Origin: GWE2-42-39 sp963668595 | GTDB lineage: Bacteria > Bacteroidota > Bacteroidia > Bacteroidales > Prolixibacteraceae | Reading direction: 5' to 3' | NCBI GenBank assembly: GCA_963668595.1 | Contig: OY764876.1 | Location: 3,782,001-3,846,000, forward strand | Length of the DNA stretch: 64,000 nucleotides | In this document: positions 1 to 9,073 of the stretch, in pieces | Position numbering within the stretch: position 1 is the first letter of the stretch | Layout of the letters: each line of letters starts with the position of its first letter | Notes under the pieces: model-generated | What the model was told of the DNA's origin: nothing | The model's database searches: none | Seen by the model: the letters and a program-made list of their open reading frames with translations, nothing else | Program-made: the position numbers and the translations under genes

Positions 1-1
1 C

Positions 2-913
2 AGACATGCTGTAAATGAATTGGCTGAACGTCTCAATTATCAGCCCAATGCGGTGGCACTAAGCTTGAAAAATAGTCGTAGTAATACAATCGGGGTTATT
101 ATTCCTGAGATTGTGCACTATTTCTTTTCTTCGGTTATCAGCGGTGTTGAGGATGTTGCTTACGAAGCAGGGTTTACGGTAATTATCTGCCAGTCGAACG
201 AAATGTATGACCGCGAAGTGTCGAATGTAAAAGCATTGCGGGCGCAGCGCGTTGATGGCGTTTTGGTTTCGGTATCGAAGGAAACCAATCGCTTTGAGCA
301 TTTAAAATATCTTCAGGATGGAAATATTCCGTTGGTATTTTTTGATCGTATTGTTCCTGAAATTGAAGCCGACCGGGTCATTATTGACGATAAAGATGCT
401 GCTTACCGGGCAACAATGCATCTGGTTGAGGCCGGAAGGCGGCGCATTGCTCATTTTGCAGCTCCGCAAAACCTGATTATTGGTCGCGAAAGAAAAGAAG
501 GCTATATAAAAGCACTGGAAGATGCTGATATTCCTTTCGATGCTTCGTTAATTATTGAGGCGGATAGTTTTGAAAAAGCCCGCATTGCGATGAACAACCT
601 GATTGATTCGGGCAATCCGCCGGATGGCATTTTTGCGGTGAATGACCTGACAGCCATTGGCGCAATGCAGACTATTCAGAAGAGAGGACTTAAAATTCCG
701 CAGGATATTTCTGTGGTAGGTTTTAGCGACGGACGCTTTTCCGGAATTACCGAACCCAACCTCACTTCGGTTGATCAGCATGGTTATGAAATGGGAACCA
801 TTGCATGCGAGATGCTGATTGAACGTATCATAAATAAAGATACAGAGATGCCTCCGCGCACGAGAACTCTTCATGCCAATATGATTGTTCGGGGTAGTTC
901 AATGAGGGAGTAA
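2..913 (+). CDS. LacI-family transcriptional regulator, 5' partial
   Basis: This is a sugar-responsive DNA-binding repressor or activator of the LacI/GalR family. The reading frame is open to the left edge: the first visible residues (RHAVNELAERLNYQPNAVA) are the end of the helix-turn-helix and the hinge helix with the family pattern PNAxAxxLK, so about 30-35 N-terminal residues lie outside the window. The rest is a periplasmic-binding-protein-like sensor domain: NTIGVIIPEI begins it, DGIFAVNDLTAIGAM is the usual ligand-cleft region and SVVGFSDGRF the typical late strand. It lies directly before the maltose transporter and phosphorylase genes on the same strand, and a perfect palindrome (992-1001) sits between them, so it probably controls that operon. 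The inducer is inferred to be maltose or a related glucoside. An internal TTG at position 20 is not the true start. Confidence 0.93.
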   Translation, partial: RHAVNELAERLNYQPNAVALSLKNSRSNTIGVIIPEIVHYFFSSVISGVEDVAYEAGFTVIICQSNEMYDREVSNVKALRAQRVDGVLVSVSKETNRFEHLKYLQDGNIPLVFFDRIVPEIEADRVIIDDKDAAYRATMHLVEAGRRRIAHFAAPQNLIIGRERKEGYIKALEDADIPFDASLIIEADSFEKARIAMNNLIDSGNPPDGIFAVNDLTAIGAMQTIQKRGLKIPQDISVVGFSDGRFSGITEPNLTSVDQHGYEMGTIACEMLIERIINKDTEMPPRTRTLHANMIVRGSSMRE

Positions 914-989
914 AAGGCATTCAACCCTGGTTGCTACGGAAAATAATTCAAACAAAAAGTAATTTTTTTTAAAAAAACATGGTTGCTTC

Positions 990-1003
990 TGCAAACGTTT
1001 GAA
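990..1003. promoter_or_regulatory. Putative LacI-family operator
   Basis: Positions 992-1001 read CAAACGTTTG, a perfect 10-base palindrome centred on CG, the classic core of LacI/GalR operators. It lies in the 383-base gap between the regulator and the MFS transporter, about 75 bases upstream of the probable promoter. Binding by the adjacent regulator is inferred. Confidence 0.6.
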
Positions 1004-1070
1004 ATGCGCTTTTTGCCCTGTTTCATCTTTCTTTCTTATATCGAAAAGCCTCTGCAACGACGCAACCCTA

Positions 1071-1102
1071 TTGACTTTTACGAAAATTCGTTTTTATATT
1101 TG
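1071..1102 (+). promoter_or_regulatory. Bacteroidota-type promoter for the maltose operon
   Basis: TTG at 1071-1073 and TATATTTG at 1095-1102, 21 bases apart, match the Bacteroidota housekeeping pattern TTG-N19-21-TAnnTTTG. This would place the transcript start near 1110 and leave a leader of roughly 190 bases before the transporter gene. The remainder of 914-1296 holds the palindrome and AT-rich sequence; I see no gene in it. Confidence 0.55.
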
Positions 1103-1296
1103 TAGCGGTAAATTATTCATTACAGATTATTCCGTTTTTCCTTTTTACGGATTTATACCTGCGGGTAAATTCCTTATTTATTTCTTTATTGACTTATTGG
1201 TCAGGCAATGTGATTACAGCCTGTTTGTTTTTTTTATGAACTAATCTTTCTGGTGTAAAACAGTAGAATGATTTTATGAATTAACATGCAAAAAAG

Positions 1297-2817
1297 ATGA
1301 AGAGAAAACCTGCATTGAGTTTTTGGCAAATCTGGAACATGAGTTTTGGATTTCTGGGTATTCAGTTTGGCTTTGCATTGCAGAATGCAAATGTCAGTCG
1401 CATTTTTGAAACACTGGGTGCCCGGGTTGAGGATATTCCTATTTTATGGATTGCCGCTCCGGTAACGGGTTTAATTGTGCAACCGATTATCGGGCACATG
1501 AGCGACAAAACATGGGGAAAACTCGGACGCCGTCGTCCATATTTTTTGGCAGGGGCTATTCTTGCATCACTGGCTTTGATTATTATGCCGAACTCTCCGT
1601 TCCTGTGGATGGCTGCCGGAATACTTTGGATCATGGATGCGTCGATCAATGTGTCGATGGAACCTTTTCGGGCGTTTGTTGGAGATATGCTTCCCGAAGA
1701 ACAACGAACCCAAGGGTTTGCCATGCAAAGTTTTTTTATCGGTTTGGGAGCTGTTGTGGCTTCAGGATTACCATGGTTGCTTACCAATATTTTTAATGTT
1801 CCCAATGTTGCTGAAGTAGGAGAGAAGATTCCGCTTTCGGTGAAACTTTCGTTTTACATTGGAGCGATCGCTTTTTTCGGAGCAGTAATATGGACTGTTA
1901 TCCGCACCAAAGAATATTCGCCCGAAGAACTGAAAAGTTTTGAAGAGAAAAAGGCGAATGATGCAGGCGAAGTTGATTCTCCGGTACGTTCGTCGTCTGC
2001 CTTGCTAGGACGTTTTGTCGGGATGGGCTTTGTGGCACTGTTTATTGGTATTGCTACCACTGCGTTGATTTATTTCAGTGGCTGGGAAAAAGAGCTGTTT
2101 GTGCTTTCAATGGGAGTTGGTGTTTTTGGCTTAATCTTATTAATTACAGCCTGGTACACCCGACAGGGGATGACCCGCAATGGGCTGGTTGAAATTATGA
2201 CCGACTTAATGAATATGCCACGAACCATGAAACAATTGGCGATTGTTCAGTTCTTCTCGTGGTTTGCTCTTTTTGCCTTGTGGATTTATTCTACCGCAGC
2301 AATTACCAGTCATGTATATGGAACCAGCGATACAAGCTCAAAATTGTATAACGATGGTGCCGATTGGGTAGGAATTCTTTTCTCAGTTTATAATGGTTTT
2401 GCAGCAGTGGTGGCATTTGCTCTGCCTGTGCTTGCCCGTTATACCAATCGGAAAACAACACACATGATTTCGCTGGTAATGGGAGGACTGGGTTTGGCCT
2501 CGGTATTTGTTATTCGCGATCCGCATTGGCTGATTGTGTCGATGTTGGGAGTGGGAATGGCCTGGGCCAGTATTTTGTCAATGCCATACGCCATTTTAAC
2601 CGGTTCGCTGCCGGCTCATAAAATGGGAACTTACATGGGCATCTTTAATTTTTTCATTGTAATTCCGCAGATTCTTGCCGCCAGTATTTTGGGCTTCTTT
2701 GTTCGTAACTTGTTTGACGGACATACCATTTATGCCCTGGTTTTGGGAGGTGTGTCGATGATTATTGCGGGCATTGCAGTGATGTTTGTTCACGACGTTG
2801 ATCGTCAGAAAGTTTAG
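1297..2817 (+). CDS. MFS sugar transporter, maltose/alpha-glucoside type
   Basis: This 506-residue inner-membrane protein belongs to the major facilitator superfamily, close to the sucrose/maltose proton symporters (SUC/MalT-like). It has about twelve hydrophobic segments. The loop after the second segment carries the motif-A-like sequence GHMSDKTWGKLGRRRPYF, and the region SMEPFRAFVGDMLPEEQRT matches the conserved stretch of sucrose-transporter-like MFS proteins. A charged cytoplasmic loop near residues 205-230 separates the two halves. It is the first gene of an operon with beta-phosphoglucomutase and a GH65 phosphorylase, so maltose uptake from the periplasm is the likely job, in place of an ABC importer. 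The start at 1297 is the only in-frame ATG before the first membrane helix. Confidence 0.9.
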   Translation: MKRKPALSFWQIWNMSFGFLGIQFGFALQNANVSRIFETLGARVEDIPILWIAAPVTGLIVQPIIGHMSDKTWGKLGRRRPYFLAGAILASLALIIMPNSPFLWMAAGILWIMDASINVSMEPFRAFVGDMLPEEQRTQGFAMQSFFIGLGAVVASGLPWLLTNIFNVPNVAEVGEKIPLSVKLSFYIGAIAFFGAVIWTVIRTKEYSPEELKSFEEKKANDAGEVDSPVRSSSALLGRFVGMGFVALFIGIATTALIYFSGWEKELFVLSMGVGVFGLILLITAWYTRQGMTRNGLVEIMTDLMNMPRTMKQLAIVQFFSWFALFALWIYSTAAITSHVYGTSDTSSKLYNDGADWVGILFSVYNGFAAVVAFALPVLARYTNRKTTHMISLVMGGLGLASVFVIRDPHWLIVSMLGVGMAWASILSMPYAILTGSLPAHKMGTYMGIFNFFIVIPQILAASILGFFVRNLFDGHTIYALVLGGVSMIIAGIAVMFVHDVDRQKV

Positions 2818-2821
2818 CTAG

Positions 2822-3481
2822 ATGATAAATATAAAAGCATGTTTGTTCGATTTGGACGGAGTGATTGTTGACACGGCGAAGTATCATTACATAGCGTGGA
2901 AGCAACTGGCTGATGAGCTGGGCTTTGAATTCACCAAAGAACACAATGAGCTACTGAAAGGGGTTAGCCGTATGCGATCGCTGGATATTCTGCTTGAAAT
3001 AGGAAATATTGAGAAAACGATAGAGCAGAAAGAACAGCTTGCTACGGCAAAAAATGATCGGTATGTGGCCTTGATTCAGCAAATGACCCCGGAAGAACTG
3101 CTTCCCGGTGCACGGGAATTTCTTGTTGACCTGAGACAAAATGGGATAAAAGTGGCACTTGGATCGGCCAGTAAAAATGCACCGATGATTCTTGAGCGCA
3201 CCGGAATTGCCAATTTGTTTGATGCAGTGGTGGATGGGAACCATGTGTCGAAGGCAAAACCTGATCCGGAGGTCTTTCTGAAAGGGGCAGAATGGTTGCA
3301 GGTACAGCCATCGGAGTGTATTGTTTTTGAAGATGCAATTGCCGGAGTTGAAGCAGCAATTGCAGGGGGAATGAACTGTGTCGGGATAGGGGAACCCGAG
3401 GTATTGGGCAATGCAAATCTGGTTATTCCCGGATTTGCGGATTTCACAGTTAAACAACTGTTTACGTACTTTTTAGAATGA
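2822..3481 (+). CDS. pgmB: Beta-phosphoglucomutase
   Basis: This HAD-superfamily cytoplasmic enzyme interconverts beta-glucose-1-phosphate and glucose-6-phosphate. Motif I reads FDLDGVIVDTAKYHYIAW, giving the Asp10 nucleophile and Asp12 acid/base and the DxDGVxxDTA pattern typical of beta-PGM rather than of general phosphatases. Motif II is the Ser in LGSASKNAP, the conserved Lys is in VSKAKPDPEVF, and motif III is VFEDAIAGVEAA. The 219-residue length is normal. It starts 4 bases after the transporter stop and ends immediately before the GH65 start, so translation is probably coupled. Its neighbour makes the substrate: inverting GH65 phosphorylases release beta-glucose-1-phosphate. Confidence 0.95.
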   Translation: MINIKACLFDLDGVIVDTAKYHYIAWKQLADELGFEFTKEHNELLKGVSRMRSLDILLEIGNIEKTIEQKEQLATAKNDRYVALIQQMTPEELLPGAREFLVDLRQNGIKVALGSASKNAPMILERTGIANLFDAVVDGNHVSKAKPDPEVFLKGAEWLQVQPSECIVFEDAIAGVEAAIAGGMNCVGIGEPEVLGNANLVIPGFADFTVKQLFTYFLE

Positions 3482-5806
3482 ATGGGTATGAAGGATTATA
3501 TCAAGCACGATGAGTGGAAAATTATAGAAGATGGGTTTCATCCCTCGAACAACCGGATTTCTGAGAGTTTAATGAGTATCGGAAATGGTAGGTCGGGACA
3601 ACGAGCTAACTTCGAAGAAAAGTATAGCGGTGACAGTTTGCCTGGAAGCTATATTGCGGGGGTATATTATCCGGACAAAACCCGGGTAGGCTGGTGGAAA
3701 AACGGTTATCCCGAATATTTTGCCAAAATATTGAATGCTGCCAACTGGATTGGGATCAATGTTTTCGTAAAAGGGGAAGAACTTGATTTGGCAAAAGCGA
3801 AAGTTTTGTCGTTTCATCGTGAACTCGATATGCGAAACGGCTTGTTGAGCCGGAAAGTGCTGGTGCAAATGAATCGGGGCAAGAAAGTTGAAATCAGTTC
3901 GCAGCGTTTTCTGAGCCTTTCGATGCCCGATGCCGGACTTATTCGCTACTCGGTGAAAGCACTTAATTTTTCGGGAAAAATTGCGTTGGAACCATACATC
4001 AATGGCGATGTAAAAAACGAAGATTCGAATTACGATGAAAAATTCTGGATCGAAAAGGGCAAGGGAATTTTAGGAAACGAAGGTTTTGTATGCATGCAAA
4101 CCAAAAAAACAGGATTCCTGGTATGCACAGCAATGAGCAATCAGTATTTTCTGAATGGACAAGTAGTGGAAAGCAAACCGTCGGTGGACATTCGTGATAA
4201 ATACGTGGCTTCGAAATCTGAATTCAATGTAAAAGAAGGGGACGAGATTACGGTCGAGAAATTTGCAGTCAATGCGTCAACGCTGTGCTATTCGAAAAGT
4301 AAACTGACCGATTATGCGCAGAATATACTGCAACTGGTAGTGAAAAAAGGATTTGATCAACTCTTTGCCGAACATCAGAAAATATGGGAAGGAAGATGGG
4401 AAACCAGCGACATTCGTATTGAAGGAGATGTGGCTGCTCAGCAGGGCATCCGATTTAATATTTTCCATCTGAACCAAACGTATCTGGGCGACGATGAGCG
4501 CCTGAATATTGGGCCAAAAGGTTTTACCGGAGAAAAATACGGAGGTGTTACTTATTGGGACACTGAAGCTTATTGCTTGCCTTTCTATTTAGGAACTTCC
4601 GAAGAAAAAGTTGCCAAAAACCTGCTTTTGTATCGTTTCAAACATCTTGAGAAAGCAATTGAAAATGCCGCAAAACTTGGTTTTAACGGAGGTGCTGCAT
4701 TGTATCCGATGGTTACTATTAATGGCGAAGAATGTCACAACGAATGGGAAATTACGTTTGAAGAAATACACCGAAATGGTGCTATTGCGTATGCCATTTG
4801 GAATTATATCAACTACACTGGCGATAAAGAATATCTGGCACCTTACGGATTTCAGGTATTGCTGGGAATTTCGCGTTTCTGGAGTCAGCGGATCAACTGG
4901 TCGGAAAATCGGCGGAAATATGTGATGCTCGGCGTAACCGGACCGAACGAATACGAAAACAACGTAAATAATAACTTCCATACCAGCTACATGGCTGTGT
5001 GGACATTAAAATACACGCTGGAGGTAATCGATTACCTGAAAAAAGAATTCCCGTTTTTATACGAGGAACTAGTTAAAAAATTGAAATTTAATGAACTCAC
5101 CGAGACAAGCCGGTGGCGGGATATAATTGAGAAAATGTATCTCCCATTTGATGAAAAACGAAAAATCTTCCTGCAACAGGACGGATTTCTTGATAAAGAT
5201 CTTGTTCCGGCTTTACAACTTCCGGCTGATGAGCGTCCGATCAATCAAAACTGGTCGTGGGACCGTATTTTGCGCTCCTGTTACATCAAACAGGCCGATG
5301 TGCTGCAAAGTATGTACTGGTTTGAAGATGATTTTGGCAAAGAAACCATTCTGCGTCATTACGACTTTTATGAACCACTCACGGTGCACGAGTCGTCGCT
5401 TTCGCCATGTATTCATGCAATTTTGGCTTCGTACATCGATCGGCCCGACAAAACATACGAATTTTATTTGCGTACAGCCCGTCTCGATCTTGACGACTAC
5501 AACAACGACACCGAAGATGGGCTGCATATTACCAGCATGGGTGGAACCTGGCTGGCATTTGTGCAGGGGTTTGGAGGAATGCGCGTGAAAGACGGACAAC
5601 TGGTTTTTAATCCGTTTATGCCAGAAAGCTGGAAATCTTATTCGTTCCGCATTAATTTCCGCGGAGCACATCTCGAATTAATAATGAGCAAAGACGAGCT
5701 TACGATTATCAATCATACAGAAAAAGAACTGGAAATGCTTGTGTGGGGCAAGGTGCTTCGTATAAAAGCATTGGAAACAATTAAACTTGAAACAAAAAGA
5801 AAATGA
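3482..5806 (+). CDS. GH65 disaccharide phosphorylase, probably maltose phosphorylase
   Basis: This 774-residue cytoplasmic enzyme splits an alpha-glucosyl disaccharide with phosphate, giving glucose and beta-glucose-1-phosphate. An N-terminal beta-sandwich (about residues 1-270) precedes an (alpha/alpha)6 barrel; the catalytic acid is Glu490 in GVTGPNEYENNVNNN, and KQADVLQSMYWF in the barrel is characteristic of GH65. A C-terminal beta domain follows. Pairing with a beta-phosphoglucomutase and an MFS importer beside amylolytic GH13 enzymes favours maltose. Kojibiose or trehalose phosphorylase activity cannot be excluded from sequence, because specificity lies in short acceptor-site loops. The ATG follows the pgmB stop with no gap, and the 3' end overlaps the next gene by 4 bases (ATGA). 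Confidence 0.92.
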   Translation: MGMKDYIKHDEWKIIEDGFHPSNNRISESLMSIGNGRSGQRANFEEKYSGDSLPGSYIAGVYYPDKTRVGWWKNGYPEYFAKILNAANWIGINVFVKGEELDLAKAKVLSFHRELDMRNGLLSRKVLVQMNRGKKVEISSQRFLSLSMPDAGLIRYSVKALNFSGKIALEPYINGDVKNEDSNYDEKFWIEKGKGILGNEGFVCMQTKKTGFLVCTAMSNQYFLNGQVVESKPSVDIRDKYVASKSEFNVKEGDEITVEKFAVNASTLCYSKSKLTDYAQNILQLVVKKGFDQLFAEHQKIWEGRWETSDIRIEGDVAAQQGIRFNIFHLNQTYLGDDERLNIGPKGFTGEKYGGVTYWDTEAYCLPFYLGTSEEKVAKNLLLYRFKHLEKAIENAAKLGFNGGAALYPMVTINGEECHNEWEITFEEIHRNGAIAYAIWNYINYTGDKEYLAPYGFQVLLGISRFWSQRINWSENRRKYVMLGVTGPNEYENNVNNNFHTSYMAVWTLKYTLEVIDYLKKEFPFLYEELVKKLKFNELTETSRWRDIIEKMYLPFDEKRKIFLQQDGFLDKDLVPALQLPADERPINQNWSWDRILRSCYIKQADVLQSMYWFEDDFGKETILRHYDFYEPLTVHESSLSPCIHAILASYIDRPDKTYEFYLRTARLDLDDYNNDTEDGLHITSMGGTWLAFVQGFGGMRVKDGQLVFNPFMPESWKSYSFRINFRGAHLELIMSKDELTIINHTEKELEMLVWGKVLRIKALETIKLETKRK

Positions 5807-7647
5807 GAAAACTAATTGCCTTCTTGCTTTTAATTCTTCCTTTTTTTGCACTGGCGCAGACGGATGCAGTTAGCCGGGTTGAACCTCCGTTTTGGTGGGC
5901 CGGGATGAAAAACAGTCGCTTGCAATTGATGGTTCATGGACTCAATCTTGAGGGAGCTTCTGTGTCGATCAATTATCCAGGGGTTGCAGTGTGTTCGGTT
6001 GCCAGTCTCGATAATCCCAATTATTTGTTTATCAATCTGGAACTGGCTCCTGATGTTGAGGCCGGAAGTTTCGATATTGTTTTCAGCAAACAGAAAAAAA
6101 ACATTGCTAGCTCGCGCTACGAATTGAAAGCACGCCAGCAAGGTTCGGCTTCGCGCGAAGGTTTTAATGCGTCGGATGTAATTTATTTGATTACGCCAGA
6201 TCGTTTTGTAAACGGAAATCCGGACAATGACAATGTTGCCGGAATGAAAGAACAGGCCAATCGCAATGATTACAACGGAAGGCACGGAGGCGATATTCAG
6301 GGGATGATAAATAGTCTTGACTATCTGAAAAATATGGGTTTTACCGCTATTTGGATCAATCCGGTGCTCGAAAATAACATGACTCAGGTTTCGTATCACG
6401 GCTACTCGACAACTGATTTTTACAAGGTTGATCCGCGTTACGGAAGCAATGACGAATATCTTCAATTAAAAAAAGAACTGGAGAAGCGCGGTATGAAGCT
6501 GATTATGGACATGATTTTCAATCATTGTGGCTCGGAACACTGGTGGATGGACGACCTGCCTGCCCGCGATTGGTTTAATTTTTATCCTGAATACAAGATA
6601 ACCAATCATCGCCGCACTGTTAATCAGGATCCGCATGCTTCTGAGTTTGATAAGAAACTGATGACCGACGGCTGGTTTGTTCCAACGATGCCCGATATGA
6701 ATCACCATAATCCGTATATGGCGACTTATTTAATTCAGAATGCAATTTGGTGGACCGAGTTTGCAGGTTTGAATGGAATCCGAATGGACACTTATCCTTA
6801 TCCCGACAAATTTTTGATGGCAGAATGGACCCGTCGTATGCAGGAAGAATATCCGCATTTGAATATGGTTGGAGAAGAATGGAGTTTAAATCCGGGCATT
6901 GTTTCGTACTGGCAAAAAGGAAAAGTAAACAGTGATGGGTACGTGTCGTTTCTTCCAAGTTTGATGGACTTCCCGTTACATAATGCATTGGTTTCGGGCT
7001 TAAACGAAAAAGAAGATTGGGGAAATGGAATTATAAAAATTTACGAAGGTCTTGCCAACGACTTTTTGTATGCCGATGCAGCAAATCTGGTTATTTTTCC
7101 TGATAACCACGATATGTCGCGTATTTATACGCAGCTGAATGAAAATGACAAGTTGTTCCGTTTGGCGAACACTTTTATTCTGACAACCCGTGGCATTCCG
7201 CAAATATTTTATGGAACCGAGATTCTGATGGCCAACCCAAACAGTAATGAACATGGCGTAATCCGGGGCGATTTTCCGGGTGGCTGGGGAGGAGACACAA
7301 AAAATGCTTTCACAGGAGAAGGGCTTTCTGAAAAACAATTGCAAACACAAGCATATTTCAAAAAGTTGCTTAACTGGAGAAAGAATCAGCCGGTAATGCA
7401 TTCAGGTAAATTGAAACACTATGTTCCGCAGGATGGCATGTATGTCTATTTCCGCTATAACGATTCGGCTTCGGTAATGATGGTGCTCAATAAAAATGAT
7501 GAGGCGAAAATACTGGATACCTCTCGTTTTGTTGAGTCGCTAAGAGGATTTAAAACGGGGCATGATATTATCTCAGGAAGTGATATTGCTGATTTGAAGC
7601 GAATTCAGGTTCCGGTAGCTTCAGCCATGATTATTGAATTGAAATAA
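5803..7647 (+). CDS. GH13 neopullulanase/cyclomaltodextrinase, SusA-like
   Basis: This secreted enzyme cuts alpha-1,4-glucans or cyclodextrins to small maltodextrins in the periplasm. A signal peptide (MRKLIAFLLLILPFFALAQ) leads to an Ig-like N-terminal domain of the cyclomaltodextrinase type (about residues 22-110). The GH13 barrel begins at DVIYLITPDRFVNG. Catalytic residues are all present: nucleophile Asp329 in GIRMDTYP, acid/base Glu358 in MVGEEWS and the stabilising Asp437 in FPDNHDMS. A C-terminal beta domain ends the protein. At 614 residues it is close in size and layout to Bacteroides SusA. It overlaps the phosphorylase gene by 4 bases, so it belongs to the same operon. Confidence 0.92.
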   Translation: MRKLIAFLLLILPFFALAQTDAVSRVEPPFWWAGMKNSRLQLMVHGLNLEGASVSINYPGVAVCSVASLDNPNYLFINLELAPDVEAGSFDIVFSKQKKNIASSRYELKARQQGSASREGFNASDVIYLITPDRFVNGNPDNDNVAGMKEQANRNDYNGRHGGDIQGMINSLDYLKNMGFTAIWINPVLENNMTQVSYHGYSTTDFYKVDPRYGSNDEYLQLKKELEKRGMKLIMDMIFNHCGSEHWWMDDLPARDWFNFYPEYKITNHRRTVNQDPHASEFDKKLMTDGWFVPTMPDMNHHNPYMATYLIQNAIWWTEFAGLNGIRMDTYPYPDKFLMAEWTRRMQEEYPHLNMVGEEWSLNPGIVSYWQKGKVNSDGYVSFLPSLMDFPLHNALVSGLNEKEDWGNGIIKIYEGLANDFLYADAANLVIFPDNHDMSRIYTQLNENDKLFRLANTFILTTRGIPQIFYGTEILMANPNSNEHGVIRGDFPGGWGGDTKNAFTGEGLSEKQLQTQAYFKKLLNWRKNQPVMHSGKLKHYVPQDGMYVYFRYNDSASVMMVLNKNDEAKILDTSRFVESLRGFKTGHDIISGSDIADLKRIQVPVASAMIIELK

Positions 7648-7669
7648 ATAAAAACTAACACCATAAGAC

Positions 7670-9004
7670 ATGAAAAAATTATTTGTTCTGATATTGGCCA
7701 TCGCGCTGTTTGCTTGCCAAACTCCGGTCAATACCACTACTGCGCCCGAACCTGTTGCCGAATGGAGTAAGAATGCTGTCATCTACGAAGTAAATATTCG
7801 TCAATACACTCCGGAAGGAACATTCAATGCTTTTGCTACACATTTGCCACGTCTGAAAGAATTGGGCGTAAAAGTGCTGTGGCTGATGCCGGTAAATCCG
7901 ATTTCAGAGAAAAACCGGAAAGGTTCGTTAGGTTCATACTATTCGATTGCCGATTACAAAGGAATAAATTCTGAATTTGGAACCATGGAGGACTTTAAAA
8001 ATCTGGTAAATAAAGCGCACGAGATGGGTTTCAAAGTAATTATCGATTGGGTGGCAAATCATTCTGGCTGGGACAATCCATGGATTACTGAACATCCTGA
8101 ATGGTACACGGCAGATTCGCTGGGAAATATCATTCCTCCGGTAGCCGATTGGTCGGATGTGGCGGATTTGAATTATGATGTGCCGGAAATGCGTGCCGCG
8201 ATGATTGATGCCATGAAGTTTTGGGTGAAAGAAGCAAATATCGATGGATTCCGTTGTGATGTTGCCTGGGGAGTTCCACAAGACTTCTGGGAAGCTGCCC
8301 GTACTTCGCTCGATTCAATTAAACCGGTTTACATGCTGGCCGAAGATGAAGATCATGCAGGTTTTCTTGAAAAAGCTTTTCAGTCGAATTATTCGTGGAA
8401 ATTGCATCACCTGATGAATGAAATTGCACAGCAAAAGAAAAATGCTTCGGAACTGAAAGCTTATTTTGCTGAAAAAACGTATGCTCCGGGTAGTTTCCCT
8501 ATGCAGTTTATTACCAATCACGATGAAAACTCATGGCAGGGAACTGAATTCGAGCGCATGGGCGATGCGGTTGATGCTTTTGCAGTATTCTCATTTACGA
8601 TCCCGGGTGTTCCGCTTATTTACAGCGGACAGGAAGCTTCACTGAATAAACGTTTATTGTTCTTCGAAAAAGATACGATTAACTGGAGCAACACCACCAA
8701 ACAAGCTTTCTATGAGAAATTGGTTGATTTGAAAAATGACAACGAAGCACTTTGGAATGGTTCTGCGGGTGGCGATTTCAATATTCTGGAAACTTCTTCG
8801 GAAAAAGCATTTGCATTTAGCCGCAATAAAGGGAATAATCATCTGGTGGCTATTTTCAATTTCTCACCCGACGAGGCAACAATTACCGTTTCGGGTCTTA
8901 CAACCGGAGAATTCAGCGATTATTTTTCAGCAGAAAAAATGACTATTGAAAATCAGGCAAGCATAATTTTACCTGCCTGGGGATATAAAATATTGATTCA
9001 ATAA
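7670..9004 (+). CDS. GH13 alpha-amylase lipoprotein
   Basis: This is a lipid-anchored alpha-glucan hydrolase. The signal ends in the lipobox ALFAC, so the mature protein begins at Cys16 and is probably held in the outer membrane. The barrel starts at AVIYEVNIRQYTPEG. Catalytic residues are nucleophile Asp197 (GFRCDVAWG), acid/base Glu225 (MLAEDED) and Asp285 (ITNHDENSW); a short C-terminal beta domain follows. At 444 residues it is much shorter than Bacteroides SusG and has no room for an inserted starch-binding module. It follows the SusA-like gene by 22 bases and is the last gene of the maltose operon. It would release the malto-oligosaccharides that the other enzymes finish. Confidence 0.92.
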   Translation: MKKLFVLILAIALFACQTPVNTTTAPEPVAEWSKNAVIYEVNIRQYTPEGTFNAFATHLPRLKELGVKVLWLMPVNPISEKNRKGSLGSYYSIADYKGINSEFGTMEDFKNLVNKAHEMGFKVIIDWVANHSGWDNPWITEHPEWYTADSLGNIIPPVADWSDVADLNYDVPEMRAAMIDAMKFWVKEANIDGFRCDVAWGVPQDFWEAARTSLDSIKPVYMLAEDEDHAGFLEKAFQSNYSWKLHHLMNEIAQQKKNASELKAYFAEKTYAPGSFPMQFITNHDENSWQGTEFERMGDAVDAFAVFSFTIPGVPLIYSGQEASLNKRLLFFEKDTINWSNTTKQAFYEKLVDLKNDNEALWNGSAGGDFNILETSSEKAFAFSRNKGNNHLVAIFNFSPDEATITVSGLTTGEFSDYFSAEKMTIENQASIILPAWGYKILIQ

Positions 9005-9047
9005 TTACCGCCAAAAGGGTGATTGAGTTTTAGTTTTGAAAAGGTAG

Positions 9048-9073
9048 GACTGGCCAAATCGGCCAGTCTTTTT
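9048..9073. terminator. Bidirectional terminator between convergent operons
   Basis: GACTGGCC (9048-9055) and GGCCAGTC (9061-9068) form a perfect 8-base-pair stem around a 5-base loop, followed by TTTTT on the plus strand. It lies between the last amylase gene (plus) and the BNR-repeat gene (minus). Confidence 0.85.

Noticed and set aside
999..1244. 81-codon open frame between the LacI gene and the transporter
   Set aside because: The translation is Phe/Cys-rich with no protein-like pattern, and it overlaps the operator and promoter region.
3482..5806. Trehalose or kojibiose phosphorylase as the firm call for GH65
   Set aside because: Sequence alone does not separate these activities; the amylolytic neighbours favour maltose, so only a probable call is given.
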